A DNA stretch of 64,000 bases from Natronosalvus rutilus (GCF_024204665.1 NZ_CP100355.1:1903451-1967450); one strand, 5' to 3'. Positions 42,469 through 51,744 are shown, counted from the stretch's first letter. Notes: a model not told the origin generated them from the sequence alone. Made by a program: numbers and translations.

Positions 42469-43394
42469 GACGCCACCCCCGTCGAGGAATCGTTCTCGTC
42501 GTCAGTTCGGGACGCTCCGCCGCCGCTGCCTTCTTTGCTGTCGCCGTCGCCGTCACCGTCGTAGCCCCCCAGATACGCCTGCTGGACGGCCTCGCTCTCG
42601 CGAACCGTCTCGGGCTCGCCATCGGCGATCAACTCGCCGCGGTTGAGCACTGCGATGCGGTCGCTGATTCCCATGACGACGTCCATGTTGTGCTCAATCA
42701 GCATGACCGCGTGATCGGCGGCGACGTCCTCGATGATCGCCGTCACCTGGTCGACATCCTCGCTCGAGACGCCCGCGGTCGGTTCGTCGAGCAACAGCAC
42801 GTCCGGGTCGCCGGCCAGTGCGATGCCAATCTCGAGGTTGCGCTTCTCGCCGTGGCTCAGGTTCTGGGCGGTCCGGTCGCCTTCCGCGGCGAGGCCGACC
42901 CTCTCGAGGATGGACTCGGCCTCGGCGTAGTGATCGTCGAACGCGCCGACGTTGCGCCAGAACTGCCAGGAGTCGTTGCCGCGGTGGGCCTGGACGGCCA
43001 CGCGGACGTTCTCGAGGACCGAGACGGTCGGGAAGACGTTCGTAATCTGGTAGGACCGGTGCAGGCCGAGTAGCGCCGTCTCGTGGGGCGGGGCGTCGGT
43101 GATGTCGACCCACTGCTTAGACTCGTCACTGGTTGTTGCGGTCGGTCCGCCGTCGGTTGCGGTCGGTCCGCCGACGTCGCCGTTACTTGTCCCATCACCG
43201 CCACTCGGCGCGAACTCGACTGTCCCCTGCGTCGGCTCGAGCACGCCCGTCAGCAGGTTGAAAAACGTCGTCTTCCCGGCCCCGTTCGGCCCGATCACCG
43301 AGCAGAGTTCGCCGGCCTCGAGGCTGAAGTCGACGCCGTCGACGGCGGTGATGCCGCCGAACTCCTTCGTCAAATTGGTCGTCCGGAGCACCAT
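42465..43394 (-). CDS. livG: Branched-chain-type ABC transporter ATPase (LivG)
   Basis: 309 residues. Walker A (GPNGAGKTT), signature (LSHGEKRNLEIG) and Walker B (VLLLDEPTAGVSS) are intact. Two features are unusual for LivG: an insert of about 45 residues rich in G, T, D and P after TQGTVEF, and a C-terminal tail of Gly, Asp and Ser from about residue 280. Both are low-complexity acidic additions, common in halophiles, and lie away from the nucleotide site. The gene starts five bases after the livK stop. Confidence 0.94.
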   Translation of the reverse strand: MVLRTTNLTKEFGGITAVDGVDFSLEAGELCSVIGPNGAGKTTFFNLLTGVLEPTQGTVEFAPSGGDGTSNGDVGGPTATDGGPTATTSDESKQWVDITDAPPHETALLGLHRSYQITNVFPTVSVLENVRVAVQAHRGNDSWQFWRNVGAFDDHYAEAESILERVGLAAEGDRTAQNLSHGEKRNLEIGIALAGDPDVLLLDEPTAGVSSEDVDQVTAIIEDVAADHAVMLIEHNMDVVMGISDRIAVLNRGELIADGEPETVRESEAVQQAYLGGYDGDGDGDSKEGSGGGASRTDDENDSSTGVAS

Positions 43395-43399
43395 GACGA

Positions 43400-44857
43400 T
43401 CAGTTCAGCGAACAGCTGGCGTCCTCGGCCGGTATCATGACCTCCTCGGCCGGGATGGTCTCGACCGGCTCGCCCGGCATCACGGCGGCGTCCCAGTACT
43501 CGGAGACGTCGTCGCTGGTCGGGACCGGCCAGGCGACGGTCATCGCCGAGGCGGCCTGGTTGTTGTGCTCCTGGAAGGTGTACGCGCCCTCGCCCTTCGG
43601 CGTGTCCGTCACCGTCATGCCGCGCATCGCGTCGGCGATGTCGCCGCTGTCGACCGACCCGGTCTCGTCGATGGCCTGGACGAGAGCCGAGCCGCCGACG
43701 AACGTGCCCGCGCTGAACAGGTCGGGCATCAGGCCGTAGGCCTCGGTGTGCAGCTCGATGAAGGCGTCGTTGATCTCGTTGTCGTACTGGTTCCAGTGGT
43801 AGCGCGTCGTGAACGGCCCGAGCCCGGACTCCTGGATGTCCTCGGCCGTGAAGTCCTCGCCGAGGGTCGCCTCGACGGCTTGACCCGTGATCTGGGTCGT
43901 CACGAGTTCCGCGAACCCGCCGAAGGCCTGGATCTCGTCGTACGCCATCGCCGTTGGGAGAAACTCCGGCAGCGTGATGAAGGTGAAGCCGCCGACGACG
44001 CCGTCTGCGCCCTGGTCGAGGGCCTCGTCGAACAGCCCCTCGAATTCGCTGTAGCCCGGCTCGACGAACCGCGGCTCAAGCACCTCGACGCCCTCGTTCT
44101 CGAGCACTTCGGTGTAGTTGTTCGCGACGCCCTCGCCGAACGCGCCCTCCGCGGCGAAGATGGCGACCGTCGAGACGTCCCCCTGCTGGGCGACGTATCG
44201 ACCGCCCGCGCGGGCGTCCATCCCCGTGTGCTCGCTCGCACGGAAGAGCAGGTCGTGGCAGTACTCACTCGAGGCCGTGATGTCCGCGTCAGCCGATGGC
44301 CCGGCGATGTACGGAACCCCTGCCTCGTCGAGGATGTTTGTCGAGATCCGCCGCGCGGAGTCGGAACTCGAGGCGCCAAAGAGGAGGTCGACCTCCTCGT
44401 CCAGCACTAGGCTTTCGGCGACCGACTGGGCGATGTCCGGAGTGAACTCGGTGTCCTCGACGATGAACTCGAAGGTTGGGCCGTTGTCGGGGTCGATGGT
44501 GTGGGTTCCCGTCGTCATTTCGGTGACGGGATCGACGTCGTACTTGTAGGCAATCCCCGAGTAAAAGCCCATGAGGCTGATCTGTCCGTAGTACTCGAGG
44601 TCGCCGGAGACGGGTTGTAAGGCGCCGATGCGGATGGTTTCGTCGGAGACCTGCTGGCTTCCGTTCCCGTCGCCGTTGCCATTGCCGTTCCCGTCGCCGT
44701 CGCTATCACCGTTCCCGCCATTGCCACCGTTACCACCGTTCCCGCCGTTGCCGTTCCCGTTCTCGTCCGCGATACACCCTGCCAGTCCGGCCGATCCGAG
44801 CGCGGCGAGCGCACCCGTTCGCCGGAGCACGTCCCGCCGGTTGGTACCTTGTGCCAT
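43400..44857 (-). CDS. livK: Branched-chain-type ABC transporter substrate-binding lipoprotein (LivK)
   Basis: 485 residues. The export signal NRRDVLRRTGALAALGSAGLAG (shortened) has twin arginines, and the lipobox ends at Cys28 (LAGC), so it is a Tat-exported lipoprotein. A low-complexity N/G/D linker of about 40 residues lifts a Leu/Ile/Val-binding-type (Peripla_BP_6) domain from the membrane. Landmarks are IRIGALQPVSGDLEYYGQ and VDLLFGASSSDSARRI. It probably binds a carboxylic acid: family members transport branched-chain amino acids, but also aromatic acids, amides and urea. The ligand is undetermined. It is the first gene of livKGFHM. Confidence 0.93.
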   Translation of the reverse strand: MAQGTNRRDVLRRTGALAALGSAGLAGCIADENGNGNGGNGGNGGNGGNGDSDGDGNGNGNGDGNGSQQVSDETIRIGALQPVSGDLEYYGQISLMGFYSGIAYKYDVDPVTEMTTGTHTIDPDNGPTFEFIVEDTEFTPDIAQSVAESLVLDEEVDLLFGASSSDSARRISTNILDEAGVPYIAGPSADADITASSEYCHDLLFRASEHTGMDARAGGRYVAQQGDVSTVAIFAAEGAFGEGVANNYTEVLENEGVEVLEPRFVEPGYSEFEGLFDEALDQGADGVVGGFTFITLPEFLPTAMAYDEIQAFGGFAELVTTQITGQAVEATLGEDFTAEDIQESGLGPFTTRYHWNQYDNEINDAFIELHTEAYGLMPDLFSAGTFVGGSALVQAIDETGSVDSGDIADAMRGMTVTDTPKGEGAYTFQEHNNQAASAMTVAWPVPTSDDVSEYWDAAVMPGEPVETIPAEEVMIPAEDASCSLN

Positions 44858-44998
44858 ACTAGGTTTCTAGATGGATTCCCCCTCCTAAGCAGGGACGGTT
44901 GATATACGAACCTCGAGGCGTCGACGGCCGTCTCGGGTCTCTACGCTGGCTATAAAATGTATAGTTAGTCGTTGGCCCCTGGACTGGTGCCCGGCCAC

Positions 44999-45841
44999 TC
45001 ATTCGTAGGTGAGCGTCATCCCGTCGTCGAACAGCAAGTCGCCGCCGTTGAGGTGACTCGCGAGGCCCGAAAAGCCGAACAGGAACAGGTTCGCCACCTC
45101 GAGCGGCGTCATCATCTCGCCAGTCCTGGCCTGGCCGAGCATCACGTCCTCGATCACTTCGTCGACCTCGAGGCCGCGCTGGGCGGCCGTCTCGGGAATC
45201 TGCTCCGTGACGAGCGGCGTCTTCACGTATCCCGTGCTCACGGAGAACGCGCGCACGTCGCCGTCGCCCTCGGCGGCGATGGACTGGGTGAGCCCACGGA
45301 TCCCGAACTTGACCGTGTTGTAGGCCACCTTGTCGCTCGTCACGTAGTGGCCGTGGACCGAGGCCATGTTCCCGACACACCCGTCGTTCGCCTCGAGGTC
45401 CTCCCAGAGGTGGCGAGTCAGGACGAACGGCGCCCGGAGCATCACCCGCTGGATCCGATCGTAGGCTGACAGCGGGAACGACTCGAGGGGCGCAACGTGC
45501 TGGAGGCCGGCGACGTTTGCGAGGTAGGAAACGTTCCCGCGTTCGCGGGCCGCGTCGGTAATTGCCTCGAGGGCCGCGTCGTCCTCGAGGTCCGCGGCGA
45601 CCGTCTCCACGCGATCGGCGACCGCGAGGCGCTCGGCGTGCTCGATGGTCTCGGCGAGTCCCGCCTCGTCGACGTCGGTCGCGAGCACGGTGAGCCCGTT
45701 GACGGCGGCGGCGAGGACGACGGCCCGGCCGATTCCGGACGCGCCGCCGGTCACTACGCACACGCGGCCGGGGTGAAAGCGGTCGTCGTCGAACTCGTGG
45801 ACGTCCTCTCGCTCAATCGGTGGAACCGACAGGGCTGTCAT
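44999..45841 (-). CDS. SDR family dehydrogenase (3-hydroxybutyrate dehydrogenase-like)
   Basis: 280 residues. It has the short-chain dehydrogenase cofactor motif TGGASGIG (31-38), NVAG near 109-112, and catalytic Ser161, Tyr174 and Lys178 (NMASVHGHYV, AYNTVK). The pattern around Tyr174 resembles 3-hydroxybutyrate dehydrogenases, which would fit acyl-CoA-type breakdown of hydroxy acids, but substrate specificity is not certain. It sits between livK and the DUF35/thiolase pair, all on the minus strand, so it is probably part of the same catabolic unit. Confidence 0.87.
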   Translation of the reverse strand: MTALSVPPIEREDVHEFDDDRFHPGRVCVVTGGASGIGRAVVLAAAVNGLTVLATDVDEAGLAETIEHAERLAVADRVETVAADLEDDAALEAITDAARERGNVSYLANVAGLQHVAPLESFPLSAYDRIQRVMLRAPFVLTRHLWEDLEANDGCVGNMASVHGHYVTSDKVAYNTVKFGIRGLTQSIAAEGDGDVRAFSVSTGYVKTPLVTEQIPETAAQRGLEVDEVIEDVMLGQARTGEMMTPLEVANLFLFGFSGLASHLNGGDLLFDDGMTLTYE

Positions 45842-45942
45842 AGACAGGTAGAGGTGAGCCGTGAGGCAATAACCAGGGGTTGACAACCGAACCCTCGTCG
45901 CTCGAGCCGTCTCGCTGGTGAACGAACGTCGGCGTCGGAAAA

Positions 45943-46317
45943 TTAGCGGAAGACCGGTACGGCCTCCTCGACCTCGAGCACGTCCGAGAACGCGACGGCA
46001 TCGCCAATCTCGGCGTCGGCCTCGAGGCGGGCGGTCACGCGGGCGTTGCCCTCGGTGCCGAGGTCGACCACCGCGACGCGGTAGCCGCCCTCGAAGGCTG
46101 CCGGGGCGACGGCGATGGTCGTTACGGTGTAGACCGTTCCCTCCGTCGGCAGTTCGACCGTCTCGATCTCGCGGGAACCACACTCGTTGCAGGCGGCCTT
46201 CGGCGCTGCCGTCTCGTTGCCGCAGGCGACACAGCGCTGGCCCAAGAGCCGACCGTCGCGGAGCCCTGCGGTCCACTCGGCGTGGGTCAGGGGGTCGGGG
46301 AGACCCGCGTCACTCAT
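45943..46317 (-). CDS. DUF35 OB-fold protein with zinc ribbon
   Basis: 124 residues. The N-terminal rubredoxin-like zinc ribbon has four cysteines (RCVACGNET, ACNECGSRE), and the OB-fold follows (GTVYTVTTIAVAPAAF). DUF35 proteins form a complex with a partner thiolase or HMG-CoA synthase and help couple them. The thiolase at 46314 overlaps it by ATGA, so this is very probably its partner. A KAS III-like protein is encoded about 7 kb downstream in the same block. Confidence 0.9.
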   Translation of the reverse strand: MSDAGLPDPLTHAEWTAGLRDGRLLGQRCVACGNETAAPKAACNECGSREIETVELPTEGTVYTVTTIAVAPAAFEGGYRVAVVDLGTEGNARVTARLEADAEIGDAVAFSDVLEVEEAVPVFR

Positions 46318-47483
46318 GCGTCCACCTCCAGAATGGAGACGATGGTAGTTCCGGCGTCGCCGCCCAGGTTGTGTGCGAGCCCGCGACGCGCGCCCTCGAC
46401 CTGGCGCTCGCCAGCCTCCCCACGGAGGTGTTCGGTGAGTTCGACCAGCTGTGCGACCCCGGTGGCGCCGATGGGGTGGCCCTTTGCCTTCAGGCCGCCG
46501 CTTGGGTTGACCGGGATGCGGCCGTCGAGGGCGGTTTCCCCGTTCGCGGCGGCCGGGCCGCCCTCGCCGTCCTCGAAGAAGCCGAGCGCCTCGATGGCCA
46601 GCACCTCAGCGCCGGTGAAGCAGTCGTGGAGCTCGACCACGTCGATGTCGTCGGGGCCGACACCGGCCTGCTCGTAGGCCTGGTTCGCGGCGTCTCGAGC
46701 CGACTGCGTCGCCGTGAAGTCGGCCTTGTCCGCGAGCGGAATCGTGTCAGTGGCGTGGCCGACACCGGAGACGGCGACGGACTCGCCCGAGAAGTCGGCT
46801 GCGGCCTCTTCGTTTGCGACGACGACGGCCGCCGCGCCGTCGGAGAACGGACAGCAGTCGAACAGGTGGAACGGCGAGGCGACGATCGGGCTCTCGAGGA
46901 CCTCCTCGACCGTCGTCTCCGAGCCGAATTGGGCGCGCGGGTTGTAGGTTCCGTGGTGGTGGTTCTTGACCGCGACGGCGGCGAGGTCCTCCTCGGTCGT
47001 CCCGTACTCGTGCATGTGGCGGGTCGTCAACAGGCCGAAGACGCCGGGGAAGGAGAGCCCGGTCGGCTGTTCGTACTGGCGGTGGGAGGCGGAGGCGAAG
47101 ACGGACGTCATCTCGGGCGTGTCGAGGCCCGTCGTCGGGGTACAACGTTCGACGCCGCCGACGAGGATGACGTCGTGCTGGCCGGCCTCGACCGCGCGGA
47201 CGGCGTGTTTGAACGCGTTCGAGGAGGTCGCACAGGCGTCCTCGTAGCGTTGGCAGGGGATGCCCGCCAGGCCGATGTGACTCGCCAGCGTCGGCGCGAG
47301 GTGGGTGTCCCGCTCGGTTTGTCCGCCCATGGCGTTCCCGAGGTAGAACGACTCGATGGCGGGCGCGTCGACACCCGCGTCGTCCATCGCGTCGAACGCC
47401 GCGCTCGAGAAGAGTTCCGGAAGCGGCTGGTCGTGGACGCCGAAGTTGGTCATGCCAACCCCGACGATACGTGCCTGGTGCAT
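46314..47483 (-). CDS. SCP-x-type thiolase
   Basis: 389 residues of the lipid-transfer/SCP-x thiolase type. The active-site Cys is in DACATSSNAFKHAV. The later part has DDIDVVELHDCFTGAEVLAI and VNPSGGLKAKGHPIGATGV, where the His is catalytic. SCP-x thiolases typically cut branched or side-chain 3-ketoacyl-CoA and work with a DUF35 protein, which is the overlapping next gene. The HTH-10 regulator just upstream may control it. The substrate is unknown. Confidence 0.93.
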   Translation of the reverse strand: MHQARIVGVGMTNFGVHDQPLPELFSSAAFDAMDDAGVDAPAIESFYLGNAMGGQTERDTHLAPTLASHIGLAGIPCQRYEDACATSSNAFKHAVRAVEAGQHDVILVGGVERCTPTTGLDTPEMTSVFASASHRQYEQPTGLSFPGVFGLLTTRHMHEYGTTEEDLAAVAVKNHHHGTYNPRAQFGSETTVEEVLESPIVASPFHLFDCCPFSDGAAAVVVANEEAAADFSGESVAVSGVGHATDTIPLADKADFTATQSARDAANQAYEQAGVGPDDIDVVELHDCFTGAEVLAIEALGFFEDGEGGPAAANGETALDGRIPVNPSGGLKAKGHPIGATGVAQLVELTEHLRGEAGERQVEGARRGLAHNLGGDAGTTIVSILEVDA

Positions 47484-47577
47484 ACGCGTACTGAAGCGGT
47501 CCGTGCTAAAAAACGATGTGAAATTCCCGTCCTCTCGCCGAATCCGCGAGCGGCGCTACTCGAAATCTGCACCGCTA

Positions 47578-48279
47578 TTACTCGAGGTCCTCGAGGGCGT
47601 CGACGACCCGCCGGAGGACCTTTCGCTCCGCGCGGCGGACGTTCTTCGAGACGGCCGTGTCGGAGACGTCGAACTCGTTGGCGAGCATCTGCAGGGTCGC
47701 TCCCCGGGGCTGGTCGAAGTAGCCCTTCTCCGCCGCGACCGTGAGCGTCTGGCGTTCGACCTCCGAGAGCGACCGACAGCCCTCGATCAGGTTACTCGCC
47801 GCGTCGGCGTTGTCGAGCACGTCGAAGAGGTCGGGCAGGTCGAGGGCGTCCTCGGCGAGGACGTCGAACTCGTTGTTGCGCTCGAGGTCGGCGAGGGCGT
47901 CGTCGGCCGTCCGGGTCTCGTCGAAGCCGACCTCCCAGCGCTCGCTGCCGTCCTCGATGTGAAACGGGCCGGTGATGTAGCCGCCGTTGTCCCGGATCAC
48001 GCGCATCGCGTTCGTCTCGTCGATGACGGTCCGCAGGAGCGCCGTCCCCTCGTGTTTCTTGAAGAGCGTGCACTCGTACATGTTGTCGTGGGCCTGCAGG
48101 GTCGACAGGCCGGACTCGAGCGTCGACCGGTCCTCACCCTCGACCATCATCCGCGTCTCGAGTTCGCGACGCTGGCCGTCGAACTCCCACTGAACGGCGG
48201 TGAACGACACGTCGTGATCGTCGGTCGTGTCGATGAACGGGCAGTCGTACTGCTCCATGTCCAGGGTGAGATCGATCAT
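47578..48279 (-). CDS. HTH-10 (bacterio-opsin activator) family regulator
   Basis: 233 residues. The N-terminal half is a GAF/PAS-like sensor region with YECTLFKKHEGTALLRTVID. The C-terminus carries the HTH-10 domain with SLSEVERQTLTVAAEKGYFD, QPRGATLQMLANEFDVSDTA and VSKNVRRAERKVLRRVV. Members activate haloarchaeal operons in response to metabolic or redox signals. It lies between the acyl-CoA ligase and the thiolase within the catabolic block, so it is the likely local regulator. ATG 48279 is preferred over a GTG at 48285. Confidence 0.9.
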   Translation of the reverse strand: MIDLTLDMEQYDCPFIDTTDDHDVSFTAVQWEFDGQRRELETRMMVEGEDRSTLESGLSTLQAHDNMYECTLFKKHEGTALLRTVIDETNAMRVIRDNGGYITGPFHIEDGSERWEVGFDETRTADDALADLERNNEFDVLAEDALDLPDLFDVLDNADAASNLIEGCRSLSEVERQTLTVAAEKGYFDQPRGATLQMLANEFDVSDTAVSKNVRRAERKVLRRVVDALEDLE

Positions 48280-48355
48280 TGACACGTATTGTTAGGTGAA
48301 CGCCATAACCTTACCCGTCGATTTCGGGACGGAGAGCGGGTGAACAAAGCGCGAG

Positions 48356-50029
48356 TCACGGTTCGACCTCCGCTCCGTCGTCGGTGTCGTTGCGATTCTC
48401 GCCGCCCTCGCCGCTCTCGTTCTGACTCCCCTCGTCCTCGTCGTCCCCGAACCGATCCTCGAGCGCCGTCCGATCGATCTTCGACGGGCCGCTCATCGGC
48501 ATCTCGTCGACGAACGCGAGGTACTTGGGAATCTTGAACCGCGCGAGTTTCCCGGAGAGGAACACCTCGAGGTCTTCCAGTGCCAGGGCGTCCTCGGGGG
48601 TTGCCGCGTTCGTCCGGGCTTCGTCGGTCAGTTCGACGACGGCCTTCCCGACCGTCCCCCACTGGTCGTCGGGGACGCCGACGACAATCGCTTCCGCCAC
48701 CGCGTCGTTATCCGCGATCACGTCCTCGACCTCGGGCGGGTACACGTTCTCGCCCCCGCTGATGAACATGTTCTTCTTTCGGCCCTCGATGTGGTAGAAT
48801 CCATCTTCGTCGACTCGGGCGAGGTCGCCGGTGGACACCCACCGTTCGGCGTCAGCCTCGTTCCCGAACGTCTCCCTGGTCGCCTCGGGGTTGCGCCAGT
48901 AGCCCGCCGAACCGTGGGGACCGCGCAACTCGAGTTCGCCGATCTCCCCGGCCTCGACCTCACGTCCGTTTTCGTCAATGATCCGGGCGTCAGCGTGGAG
49001 AACCGGTTTGCCGACGCTCGCGACCTTCCCGGGGTCGTACTCGTCGGGCATCGCGAAGTTGTTCGGACCGATTTCGGTGAGGCCGTACCCCTGAGACATG
49101 TCGACGCCGCGGTCGCGCCAGGCCTGCACGATCGAGTCCCGGCAGGGACCGCCGCCGCTCTTGACGAACCGCAGGCTCGAGAGGTCCGTCCGATCCCAGT
49201 CGTCGTGGGTCGCCATCGACCGCAACACGGCGGGGACGGCCACGAGAACAGTCGCCTCGTGGGTCTCGACCTGGTCGAGGACTCGTCGGGGGTCGACCTC
49301 GCGGTCGATGACCAGCGTGCCGCCCATGTGGATCAGCGGGAGGGTGATGACGTTCCAGCCGCCGGTGTGGAAGTTGGGGAACACCATCGGCGTCACGTCG
49401 TCCGGCCGGAGACCCCACGCGGTGATCGTGTTCGTGGAGTTCCAGTACAGCGAGCCGTGAGTGACCGTCGTCTCTTTTGGCGTCCCCGTCGAGCCGCCGG
49501 TGTGGAGCAGGAGGTGCGGATCCGAGAGAGCTCGGTCGCGGCTCTCGACGGGGCCGTCGTTCACCGGAAGCCGGTCTCGATAGACGTCCCACCCGCCCGC
49601 GGGTTCGTTGGTCTCGATCTCGAGCACCGATGGATCGACGCTCGAGCGAGCCATCGCGTGCTCGAGGCGCTCGACGAACGGCGACTCGATGACGAGCAGG
49701 TTCGGGTCGACGAGTTCCAGCAGTTCGGCCAGTTCCGGCGGCGCGAGTCGGTAGGACAGCGGCGCGAGCACGCTGCCAGTCTTGCCAGTCCCGAAGAACA
49801 GGTCGAAGACCTCGAGGCGATTTCGCGAGACGAGGGCGACCCGGGATCCCTCGCACACGTCGTAGTCCTCGAGCAATCGAGCCGTGCGATTCGCCCGCGA
49901 CTCGAGGTCCGCGTACGTTGCTCGCGTGCCGTCGGTGGCGTCGACGATCGCCGTCCGGTCGGGCGAGAGCGACGCCCGCCTGGCGGTCCAGTCGCCGACC
50001 CAGCCGTAGTCGTCGTCGCTCCAGCTCAC
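48356..50029 (-). CDS. Acyl-CoA ligase (AMP-forming)
   Basis: 557 residues, with a GTG start that overlaps the preceding hydrolase stop (GTGA). The AMP-binding signature HTGGSTGTPK is at about 176-185. GYGLTEIGPN and STGDLARVDEDGFYHIEGR follow, and the C-terminal Lys motif region is PMSGPSKIDR. It activates a carboxylic acid to its CoA ester with ATP, the likely entry step of the pathway in this block. It could be a medium- or long-chain or aryl-substituted acid, which the sequence does not decide. Confidence 0.9.
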   Translation of the reverse strand: MSWSDDDYGWVGDWTARRASLSPDRTAIVDATDGTRATYADLESRANRTARLLEDYDVCEGSRVALVSRNRLEVFDLFFGTGKTGSVLAPLSYRLAPPELAELLELVDPNLLVIESPFVERLEHAMARSSVDPSVLEIETNEPAGGWDVYRDRLPVNDGPVESRDRALSDPHLLLHTGGSTGTPKETTVTHGSLYWNSTNTITAWGLRPDDVTPMVFPNFHTGGWNVITLPLIHMGGTLVIDREVDPRRVLDQVETHEATVLVAVPAVLRSMATHDDWDRTDLSSLRFVKSGGGPCRDSIVQAWRDRGVDMSQGYGLTEIGPNNFAMPDEYDPGKVASVGKPVLHADARIIDENGREVEAGEIGELELRGPHGSAGYWRNPEATRETFGNEADAERWVSTGDLARVDEDGFYHIEGRKKNMFISGGENVYPPEVEDVIADNDAVAEAIVVGVPDDQWGTVGKAVVELTDEARTNAATPEDALALEDLEVFLSGKLARFKIPKYLAFVDEMPMSGPSKIDRTALEDRFGDDEDEGSQNESGEGGENRNDTDDGAEVEP

Positions 50030-50901
50030 TCGCGATCACCGGCCTCGAGCGAGGTCTCGCTCCCGGATTCGTCGCCGACGTCGAGGCCGCCCTCGACCGG
50101 GTTCGCCTCGAGAAAGTCGATCACCCGCTCGTTCACCCAGTCGGACCGCTCGACGAAGAAGAGGTGATGACCGCCGTCACAGACCTCGAGTCGGCCCTGC
50201 GGGATCAGGTTCTCGAGTAGGCGACCGTTCTCGACGGGGACGACCTGGTCGTCACTCCCGTGGAGGATCACTACTGGGACCTCGAGCGCCGACACCTCGT
50301 CCGCCGCGTCGAACTCGGCCACGCCCGCCGCCTGGGCCTTCCTGGCCGCGTCGCTCGCGTCGCTCTCGAGGCGCCAGTCGATAATGTCCTCGGTCACGTC
50401 GGGGTTCTCCTCGAAAAAGGTCGGCGAGACAGCGGGGGCCATTCGATGACGAATTCGCTCGCGCTCGTCGGCGTCCTCTGGAACCGCGAACATCGCCGCC
50501 TGCGTCTCTTCGGGCACCGGAACCGCCTCCGGGCCGCCGGGGGTGGTACAGAGCAAAGAGAGGGTCGCCGCACGGCCGTACTCGAGGGCGTAGCGCTGGG
50601 CGATCATCCCGCCCATGCTCGCCCCGACCAGGTGGGCACGGTCGACGCCCGCGTCCGCGAGTACGGTCTCGAGGTCGTCAGCCATCTCCTCGATCGAATA
50701 CGGTCCCTCCGGGGCGTCGGAGTCGCCCGTGCCGCGGTTGTCCCACAGGATCGTCCGATACTCGTCGGCCAGCGCTTCGCGCTGCCAGCGCCACATCCAC
50801 CGGCTGTAGCCGAGTCCCTCGACGAAGACGACGGGCTCCCCGTCCGGGTCGCCGCCGACCTCGTAGGCGAGTTCCACGTCGCCGTTGGTCGCTCGAGTCA
50901 T
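50026..50901 (-). CDS. Alpha/beta hydrolase
   Basis: 291 residues. The fold landmarks are oxyanion VEGLGYSRWMW, nucleophile Ser in GASMGGMI, acid Asp in HGSDDQVVP and His in DGGHHLFF, so the full triad is present. Family members hydrolyse esters, lactones or C-C bonds of ring-cleavage products. Here it leads the operon and overlaps the acyl-CoA ligase start, so it may release a carboxylic acid that is then activated. Substrate not identifiable. The tail after about 270 is acidic and low-complexity. Confidence 0.9.
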   Translation of the reverse strand: MTRATNGDVELAYEVGGDPDGEPVVFVEGLGYSRWMWRWQREALADEYRTILWDNRGTGDSDAPEGPYSIEEMADDLETVLADAGVDRAHLVGASMGGMIAQRYALEYGRAATLSLLCTTPGGPEAVPVPEETQAAMFAVPEDADERERIRHRMAPAVSPTFFEENPDVTEDIIDWRLESDASDAARKAQAAGVAEFDAADEVSALEVPVVILHGSDDQVVPVENGRLLENLIPQGRLEVCDGGHHLFFVERSDWVNERVIDFLEANPVEGGLDVGDESGSETSLEAGDRE

Positions 50902-50988
50902 ACTAGCCTAGTTTCCGTCCGCGCTCAAGTACTCCGACGTTCGAGTATCAACCCGCGACTACACGCGGGTCGTGACGAAAGAAGACGT

Positions 50989-51387
50989 ATGTCGACTGCC
51001 AGCCCCGGCGACCGGAGCGAGATCAGCCAGCGAATCACGACCGACCACATCGAGCGCTTCGCCGACCTCACCGGCGACGAGAACCCGCTCCACCTCGATC
51101 CCGAGTACGCCGCGGAGGGCCTCTTCGACGGCCCCGTCGCCCACGGCATGCTCGCGGCGGGCCTCATCTCGAGCGCCCTCGCTTCCCTCCCCGGCGACGT
51201 CGTCTACCTCTCCCAGGACCTCTCGTTCGAGGCGCCCGTGTATCCCGGTCAGACCGTCACCGCGACGGCCGAGGTGCTCGAGGACCTGGGCGACGACCGC
51301 TACCGCGTCCAGACGATCGCCCGCGTCGAGGACGACGTGGTCGTCTCGGGGGAAGCCACGGTACTCTCGCTCGCTCACGAGGGCTGA
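50989..51387 (+). CDS. MaoC-like (R)-enoyl-CoA hydratase
   Basis: 132 residues, a hotdog-fold MaoC domain. The hydratase motif DLTGDENPLHLDPEYA and the conserved HGMLAAGLISS are present, with Asp and His as the catalytic pair. It hydrates trans-enoyl-CoA to (R)-3-hydroxyacyl-CoA. It stands divergent from the alpha/beta hydrolase and acyl-CoA ligase, and complements the SDR and thiolase in the same block. A polyhydroxyalkanoate role is an alternative, but no PHA synthase is in the window. Confidence 0.9.
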   Translation: MSTASPGDRSEISQRITTDHIERFADLTGDENPLHLDPEYAAEGLFDGPVAHGMLAAGLISSALASLPGDVVYLSQDLSFEAPVYPGQTVTATAEVLEDLGDDRYRVQTIARVEDDVVVSGEATVLSLAHEG

Positions 51388-51521
51388 CCTCGACTACGGC
51401 CTGACACCGAGCCACGCCCCGTCCGAGCGGAATCGCCGGGCCTTGAGACCGACCGTTCGAAAACGGAAGCCCTCCTCACGAAACTCCTCTAGCGACCCGT
51501 GAATGCCACAAACTTTTGACA

Positions 51522-51531
51522 TAGTTATTTA
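51522..51531 (+). promoter_or_regulatory. TATA box of the small membrane protein
   Basis: TAGTTATTTA, centred about 29 bases upstream of the ATG at 51556. It predicts a leaderless transcript and this start rather than a GTG at 51541. Confidence 0.55.
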
Positions 51532-51555
51532 GGCTCGACTGTGGTGATTCCGGAT

Positions 51556-51744
51556 ATGGAGCCGACGGCTCAACGCCGCTGTCACGCGCTGTTTGGCATC
51601 TCGTTATTGCTTCTGACGATTGGGATTGGCTACTGCGTCGTTGTCGGCACCTGCCTGGCGGACTTCACGGTCGTCGTCGCGGGCCTCTTCGTCGGTTGGA
51701 TCGCGTTATTTTACTGCCTCGGACACGCGTCGGGCTGGGGATGA
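51556..51744 (+). CDS. Small two-helix membrane protein
   Basis: 62 residues from the ATG at 51556. A positively charged start (TAQRRCHALF) is followed by two transmembrane helices (about 14-33 and 38-57) and a short GHASGWG end. I do not recognise the family. It sits between the MaoC gene and the converging cbf5 gene, with its own TATA element. Function unknown. Confidence 0.6.
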   Translation: MEPTAQRRCHALFGISLLLLTIGIGYCVVVGTCLADFTVVVAGLFVGWIALFYCLGHASGWG

